DNA of 19,471 nucleotides from Treponema sp. (GTDB taxonomy: Bacteria; Spirochaetota; Spirochaetia; Treponematales; Treponemataceae). A program made the translations under genes and the position numbers. Location of the stretch: positions 1-19,471 of the forward strand of contig JAEDFA010000037.1 in assembly GCA_016293005.1 (NCBI GenBank), written 5' to 3'. The notes under the pieces are model-generated. The model had not been told where the DNA came from. It worked only from the letters and a program-made list of their open reading frames with translations, and did not search any database. Positions 15,010 to 19,471 of the stretch are shown here, piece by piece (position 1 is the stretch's first letter; every line of letters begins with the position of its first letter).

Positions 15010-16095
15010 ATGAAAATTGCAGTAGACTGCAGAATGAGCAAAAAAAGCGGAATCGGAGCATTTATCGACGGAATTTTACCGTATTTCCTTTCATCAAATA
15101 ACGATTTTCTTTTAATCTTTTCAAATGAAAACAAAGATTTTTCATTGCCGCAACTATCTAATTCAGAAAAAAAAATCGAAAAAGTCTTCTGCGACACAAA
15201 AATTTTCACCATAAAAGAACTTTTTAATTTTCCAAAAGAAATTGTAAAAAAAATCAACTCATGCGATGCGTATTTTTCGCCGTACTTTAACATCCCTTCA
15301 AAAATAAAAATTCCTGTCTATACAACGATTCACGATGTAGTATTTCTTGACATTCCCTCTCTTGCAGGAAAATGCGGAACTTTAATCAGAAAAATGTTTT
15401 ACAAATACGCCGTAAAAAAATCAAAAGAAATTTTTACAGTCAGCAATTTTTCAAAAGAACGGATTATAAAAAATTTAAATTGCAAAAAAAATATAAATGT
15501 CGTCTACTCCGCTCTTCCAGAATTTTTCAACGAAAAAAGTAGCAATATCCAAAAAGACAATTCAATAATTTTCATCGGAAACATAAAAAAACACAAAGGT
15601 CTTAGTACTTTAATCCTTGCATTTTCAAAGTTTTTAAATATTCTACAGACTGATTTTAAAACAGAAGCAAAACTTATAATCGTCGGTTCCAGAGAAAATT
15701 TTAAAACAACAGATAACTCAATTGAAAGCCTTTTAAAAACCATTCCAAAAACTGCAATAGATTTTACAGGAAATATTTCCAATTCAGAATTAAAAGAAAA
15801 ACTTTCAAAGGCAAAATTTTTAATTCAGCCGAGTTTATACGAAGGCTTCGGGCTTCCGCCTTTACAGGCACTTTATTCAAATACAAATGTAATTCTTTCT
15901 GATATCGAAGTCTTCAAAGAAATTTACGAAGGTTTTCCTGTAACATTTTTTAAATCAGAATGCGTTGAAGACCTTACAGAAAAAATGATTCAAATGTGGA
16001 ATAATCCTTACGAAATTAAAAACATCCCGGAAAAATATTCATTTTCTAAAACGGCAGAAAAAATTCTTTCAAAAATAGAAGAAAATTTTTTTTAA
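15010..16095 (+). CDS. Family 4 glycosyltransferase with Glu-to-Gln change in the EX7E motif
   Basis: A 361-residue GT-B glycosyltransferase, the last gene of the plus-strand surface-glycan operon. The N-terminal acceptor domain starts KIAVDCRMSKKSGIGAFIDG (2-21) and carries TTIHDVVFLDIP (105-116) and FTVSNFSKERI (142-152). The C-terminal domain has FIGNIKKHKGLSTLI (188-202) and PSLYEGFGLPPLQAL (274-288). The first glutamate of EX7E is E278 but the second is Q286, which may alter donor handling without implying loss of activity. A perfect AGGAGG 6 nt before ATG 15010 fixes the start. The stop codon shares the palindrome TTAA with the stop of the convergent Wzi-like gene (overlap 16092-16095), leaving no room for a terminator between them. 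Substrate unknown. Confidence 0.88.
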   Translation: MKIAVDCRMSKKSGIGAFIDGILPYFLSSNNDFLLIFSNENKDFSLPQLSNSEKKIEKVFCDTKIFTIKELFNFPKEIVKKINSCDAYFSPYFNIPSKIKIPVYTTIHDVVFLDIPSLAGKCGTLIRKMFYKYAVKKSKEIFTVSNFSKERIIKNLNCKKNINVVYSALPEFFNEKSSNIQKDNSIIFIGNIKKHKGLSTLILAFSKFLNILQTDFKTEAKLIIVGSRENFKTTDNSIESLLKTIPKTAIDFTGNISNSELKEKLSKAKFLIQPSLYEGFGLPPLQALYSNTNVILSDIEVFKEIYEGFPVTFFKSECVEDLTEKMIQMWNNPYEIKNIPEKYSFSKTAEKILSKIEENFF

Positions 16096-18086
16096 AAATT
16101 CCAGAGTTTAATTCCAAGTGTAAGAACAAAACCGCACTGAACAGGATATTCGTCTGTGTCTATAAAGTGAAAAAGCGTATTTCTGTCTGCGCCGCTGTTG
16201 TTATTATTGCCATATTCATATCTTTTATTGTAAATATCTTCATCAATGGTAGTGTAATAACTGTACATAAAGCCCACAGAACCTGTCAGGGCAAACGGAA
16301 TTACCTTATTTTTATTCGTATAAGATGCTTCAAGTTTTATTATATGCATCCAGTTGTAAGCGCCGTCCCGCAAGAAATATTTTGTCAATGAATTTCTGTT
16401 TGCCGGCGAAAGTTCAGAATAAAGAGAAGAACCCGGAACTTGCTGAGAACCGTAATCTGCGCCGTGCCTTATAAACTGATACTGCAAAGCTGTACTTAAA
16501 GACGGAAGAACTTTCATATCAAAGCGTACAAAAGTTTCATCGGAATTAGGGTCAAGATAATAGCCGATAGAAGAACCGTTATTGGTGTAATTTTCTGAAA
16601 TATAATAGTTGTACCATGGCGTATAATTAATCATCTGATGAGTGTAGCAATAAGGTTCAACTTTTGTATATCTTACAGAGAGTGTTGCAAGTTTTAACCC
16701 CGGAATCACAATTTTTCCGCCTAACTGACCTGCAAACATTGCACGCGGACTTGTCCTTACATCATTATTAAGACCATTTATTTCGTCGATAAAAATCGAT
16801 GCCCACAGAGAACCAATTCCAGGCTTTCTTACTTTTATGTCGCCGAACAATGCTGTGTTATCATAATCTCCAAGATTATTCTGGTAAAGTACATAATTAA
16901 AAAGCGGAAAAATATAACCTAAATCAAATCTTTTTGGCCACACCGTAGAAGAACCGAAGTCAAAATGAAAATACGGAAAATCGATTTCAATCATATTAAT
17001 AGAAAAAAGATTTTGCCAGAAATACGCATCGTTCATTCCCGCTTCACCCGGATATTTTTTTACGATATATTCCTGATTTGGATATTCAAGAGCACCAGTC
17101 AAAGAAGAATATTTTAAGAATTTAAAAGGCTGAAAAAGAACTTCTCCTGCAAAAAACGGACGGGCATTTTTATTAAGCACTAAAGAACTTCCCTCATCCA
17201 TTGAAGCCCATTCTCTCCTGTGCCTTCCGAATTTTAACTGAAGTTTTGATTCGAAAAAATCAGTATTTATTTCTGCAAAACATAAAGGCGCAATTCCAAG
17301 TTCACTCGCCCAGCCTTCAAGACCGGAAGCACTAAGATTTGAAATAAGATAAACTGAACCGTCCCACGGCTTTGAATAATCGTATGGAAGATATGAATTA
17401 TTTAAAAATTTTCTGATTGAACGACGCTCAGGTTCAGGAAGAGCATTTCCTTTTGAATCTTTTACACCGTCTAAATAATCATAAACCGAATAAGTTTTTA
17501 TTGATTTATCTTCAAGTTCTTCCTGATAATATGTGTCATACCAGTTATATCCAATAAAATAATCTCCAGTTTCCATTAAAGGCATAGTCGTAAGAAAAAC
17601 GGTAAATTTTAACTTGTATGAAATAAATTTTGAAAGGTCTCCTTTAAAACCGACTGACGCCCCAACATCGATGCCAAACTGGTCGTAGTTTCTGTCAAAA
17701 TAAAGTCCGCCCGAGCCTTTTAGTTCCATTGAAAAATCGTATAAAAAACTTACAGGATTATCTTCGTTTTTATTGTCAACGCCTGCATGAAAAAATCCAT
17801 TTCGAGTATCAGTCTTTTTTTGATTAAATTTTTCTATATAAGAATGAAGAATTTGTAATTCTGTTTTAGAAAGTTCTTTTTCATGTTCTAAACATTCATA
17901 AAACGCATTTAAAATCTGTTTTTGAGTATAAGGTTTTGAACCGATTAAAAAACTGCAGTAGCCTTTTGACTGTGCATACTCCAAAAAACTATAAACATCG
18001 TCATCAAGATAAACATTGCTTAAATTCTGTGAAAAAAAAGGAACGCTTAAAAAAAATGTCAAAACAATAATAAAAATCTTCTTCAT
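16092..18086 (-). CDS. Wzi-like outer-membrane beta-barrel protein (capsule assembly type)
   Basis: A 664-residue exported protein with a classic signal peptide (MKKIFIIVLTFFLSVPFFS, cleavage near residue 19-20). Residues 26-91 form a helical N-terminal section with a Pro-Tyr segment (KPYTQKQIL), as seen in Wzi/CAPAM-like proteins. The rest alternates aromatic beta strands and polar loops and ends in Phe (KLWNF), the signature of outer-membrane barrels. The block WPKRFDLGYIFPLFNYVLYQ (383-402), followed by DNTALFGDIKVRKPG (409-423), matches the conserved part of the capsule assembly Wzi family. Wzi anchors surface polysaccharide to the outer membrane of Gram-negatives. Next to glycosyltransferases and a glycerophosphotransferase-like gene, a role in binding or exporting the glycan is reasonable. 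It follows a second barrel gene of the same kind by 62 bp. Cargo is unknown, and a porin-like role is the alternative. Confidence 0.75.
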   Translation of the reverse strand: MKKIFIIVLTFFLSVPFFSQNLSNVYLDDDVYSFLEYAQSKGYCSFLIGSKPYTQKQILNAFYECLEHEKELSKTELQILHSYIEKFNQKKTDTRNGFFHAGVDNKNEDNPVSFLYDFSMELKGSGGLYFDRNYDQFGIDVGASVGFKGDLSKFISYKLKFTVFLTTMPLMETGDYFIGYNWYDTYYQEELEDKSIKTYSVYDYLDGVKDSKGNALPEPERRSIRKFLNNSYLPYDYSKPWDGSVYLISNLSASGLEGWASELGIAPLCFAEINTDFFESKLQLKFGRHRREWASMDEGSSLVLNKNARPFFAGEVLFQPFKFLKYSSLTGALEYPNQEYIVKKYPGEAGMNDAYFWQNLFSINMIEIDFPYFHFDFGSSTVWPKRFDLGYIFPLFNYVLYQNNLGDYDNTALFGDIKVRKPGIGSLWASIFIDEINGLNNDVRTSPRAMFAGQLGGKIVIPGLKLATLSVRYTKVEPYCYTHQMINYTPWYNYYISENYTNNGSSIGYYLDPNSDETFVRFDMKVLPSLSTALQYQFIRHGADYGSQQVPGSSLYSELSPANRNSLTKYFLRDGAYNWMHIIKLEASYTNKNKVIPFALTGSVGFMYSYYTTIDEDIYNKRYEYGNNNNSGADRNTLFHFIDTDEYPVQCGFVLTLGIKLWNF

Positions 18087-18094
18087 AACTACAA

Positions 18095-18123
18095 CTTATA
18101 CCATTATTTTTTTATAAATTCAA
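18095..18123 (-). promoter_or_regulatory. Extended -10 promoter of the Wzi-like gene, probably leaderless
   Basis: On the minus strand TTGAAT (18118-18123) is 17 bp from TATAAG (18095-18100; 5 of 6), which is preceded by TGG, an extended -10 element. The -10 ends 8 nt before ATG 18086, so the mRNA would start at or just before the start codon. No Shine-Dalgarno sequence is seen. Confidence 0.6.
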
Positions 18124-18148
18124 TTTCGAAAACATATATGTAAAAATC

Positions 18149-19471
18149 TTACTTGAAAAGTTTTAATTCTGAGCCAACAGAAAGTTCAATGCCGTGTGCA
18201 AAAACTCCTTCCTGATTTTTATTATTGAAAACAAAACTATACACAATTTTAGAATTAAACGAAACATGCTCATTCAAAAAATATTTTCCGTTTAACTCAA
18301 TTTGATTTGTATACTGAATTATTCCCGTAAGATTTAATGTCCGCGCCATATCAATCGCTTCTTTATCAGAAATAAGGCCCATACTGCGAAGTACGCTCGG
18401 ATAATATGCAGAATATTCAACGCCGTCGATTAAAACTTTGCTTGAAAAAAGACCGAAAGAATTAGTTCCGTGTGCAACAAAAAGATATCCGGCTTCAAGA
18501 TTCCATTTATAAGGCCTTTCATAGCGTAAAACAGCTTTTGCTCCGATTGCATCAGGCCCAAACGGAGAACCAATCCATGAACATATAGGAACGCTTCCGT
18601 TTTTCTGCATATCGAATCTTGAACTGTACAAAGACCAGAGAGAGCCCTGTTTTATATAAAGAAAAGGAGATGTATAAATGCCTTCAAGCGCGGAAAACCA
18701 GTAACCGCCTGATTTATCAGTTTTTGAATATTCGATTCCAAGCTGAATGCCGAAACTGTCGGGAAGGCATTTACCATGTAGAGAAGATTTTTCGGCTTCA
18801 GACTGAAGTTCATTCTGTGCATAAAGAGCGTAAAGCCTCATGTTTTTACACGGAACAACTTCAACCTGTATTCCCATATACTGACAGATATTCGCTTCGC
18901 TAAGCCAGTGAGATTCCTCTTTCGTAAGGTTATCTGACCAGGCTCCGTGAGAATGCATGAACATAAGAGGATTTAAAAAACGCATTTCAAAAGAATCGTT
19001 TACAAAAGTTCCTTCCAAAATTCCGACTTTAAGCCATTTAAAATACGGAATTATATCAAGGCTGTGAAGATACATATACCTGTTTTTAGAAACCTGAACG
19101 ACATCCATGTTGTATTTTAAATAACGGTTGTAGAGATTAAATTGAAGGAAAAAATCAGTCTGGAATGTAGAATTGTAAATTACGCTTCCTGTCAGCGTTT
19201 TTCCAACCTGAAGCCCTTGACGAGAACAGTTTACATTAAAACCCCAGCTGTCAAAAACATATCCAAGACTTGCGTAAGCCAAAAAAGGCTGAAAAAATTC
19301 TATCTGGTCTGGCTCATAAGGCATATTTACGAAATTGTAAGGGTCGTTCATTCCCCAGAAATTTTTTGAAAATGATGGAACAGCATTAAGATGAATGACT
19401 TCACCCCAGCCAAGATTTACATCGGCAGAAATAAATGGCTTTGTTCCGACCTGAAAATAATTTGACGAAGG
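18149..19471 (-). CDS. Second Wzi-like outer-membrane beta-barrel protein (5' end outside window)
   Basis: The frame is open from the right edge (first complete codon at 19471) to a stop at 18149, giving 440 visible residues. The methionine at 19351 is internal, since the preceding 40 codons are open and barrel-like (FQVGTKPFISADVNLGWGE). The signal peptide must lie beyond the window. The visible part alternates short amphipathic strands and polar loops, and contains SFEMRFLNPLMFMHSHGAWSD (about residues 161-181), matching the conserved RYLNP block of the Wzi family. The last residues (VGSELKLFK) resemble a final beta strand, with Phe next to last. It is upstream of and co-oriented with the other Wzi-like gene, at 62 bp, although that gene has its own promoter. 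Likely a paralogue; the two are clearly diverged. Confidence 0.68.
   Translation of the reverse strand, partial: PSSNYFQVGTKPFISADVNLGWGEVIHLNAVPSFSKNFWGMNDPYNFVNMPYEPDQIEFFQPFLAYASLGYVFDSWGFNVNCSRQGLQVGKTLTGSVIYNSTFQTDFFLQFNLYNRYLKYNMDVVQVSKNRYMYLHSLDIIPYFKWLKVGILEGTFVNDSFEMRFLNPLMFMHSHGAWSDNLTKEESHWLSEANICQYMGIQVEVVPCKNMRLYALYAQNELQSEAEKSSLHGKCLPDSFGIQLGIEYSKTDKSGGYWFSALEGIYTSPFLYIKQGSLWSLYSSRFDMQKNGSVPICSWIGSPFGPDAIGAKAVLRYERPYKWNLEAGYLFVAHGTNSFGLFSSKVLIDGVEYSAYYPSVLRSMGLISDKEAIDMARTLNLTGIIQYTNQIELNGKYFLNEHVSFNSKIVYSFVFNNKNQEGVFAHGIELSVGSELKLFK

Noticed and set aside
14643..15293. 216-codon open frame on the minus strand
   Set aside because: It lies antisense to the end of one glycosyltransferase and the start of the next. 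Its product is Phe/Ser-rich with no domain I recognise, as expected from reading A-rich plus-strand genes backwards.
16085..16101. A/T hairpin AATTTTT-TTT-AAAAATT as a terminator between convergent genes
   Set aside because: It contains no G-C pairs and overlaps both stop codons; such palindromes are expected by chance in this base composition.

Overview
The window looks like chromosomal DNA from a low-GC, host-associated spirochaete, most likely a Treponema. This is inferred from protein style: a long methionyl-tRNA synthetase with two zinc knuckles and an EMAPII/OB tail, two Wzi-like outer-membrane barrels, a permease-ATPase fusion of the Opp/Dpp family, and strongly A/T-biased codons. No 16S rRNA or other species-level marker is present. 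There are 12 protein genes, two of them cut by the window edges. I saw no tRNA, rRNA, IS element or CRISPR array, and no gene-free stretch longer than about 120 bp.

Left block (1-4613, minus strand, read right to left): an Opp/Dpp-type importer (dppB-like permease, then a dppC-dppD permease-ATPase fusion), followed without a gap by azlC and then by a reading frame that starts as azlD and continues in frame into a PAP2 lipid phosphatase. The PAP2 part runs off the left edge with its first two catalytic motifs already visible. Translation is coupled through much of this block: azlC overlaps the end of dppCD, and azlD starts 15 nt after the azlC stop codon behind a strong ribosome-binding site.

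Middle block (4698-9654): an orphan ATP-grasp ligase on the plus strand, converging on a FemA/B/X-type aminoacyl-tRNA-dependent transferase. The transferase lies 4 nt downstream of metG on the minus strand. metG has a near-consensus sigma-70 promoter.

Right block (9775-19471): a cell-surface glycopolymer locus. On the minus strand is a 906-residue protein in which a YidC/Oxa1-like domain is joined through several membrane segments to an LtaS/sulfatase-type catalytic domain. Diverging from it is a plus-strand operon of a membrane-anchored CDP-glycerol glycerophosphotransferase-like enzyme and two GT4 glycosyltransferases. Converging on that operon are two tandem Wzi-like outer-membrane barrel genes. 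Together these suggest synthesis, phosphoglycerol (or similar) decoration and surface display of a glycolipid or capsule, in line with the lipoteichoic-acid-like glycolipids described from some treponemes. The chemistry and the link between the genes are inference.

The most interesting points are the YidC-sulfatase fusion, whose YidC part lacks the usual groove arginine; the AzlD-PAP2 fusion with a nine-T run exactly at the junction; and a recurring layout in which a good -10 hexamer lies only 6-8 nt before the ATG with no ribosome-binding site, suggesting leaderless mRNAs for three genes.
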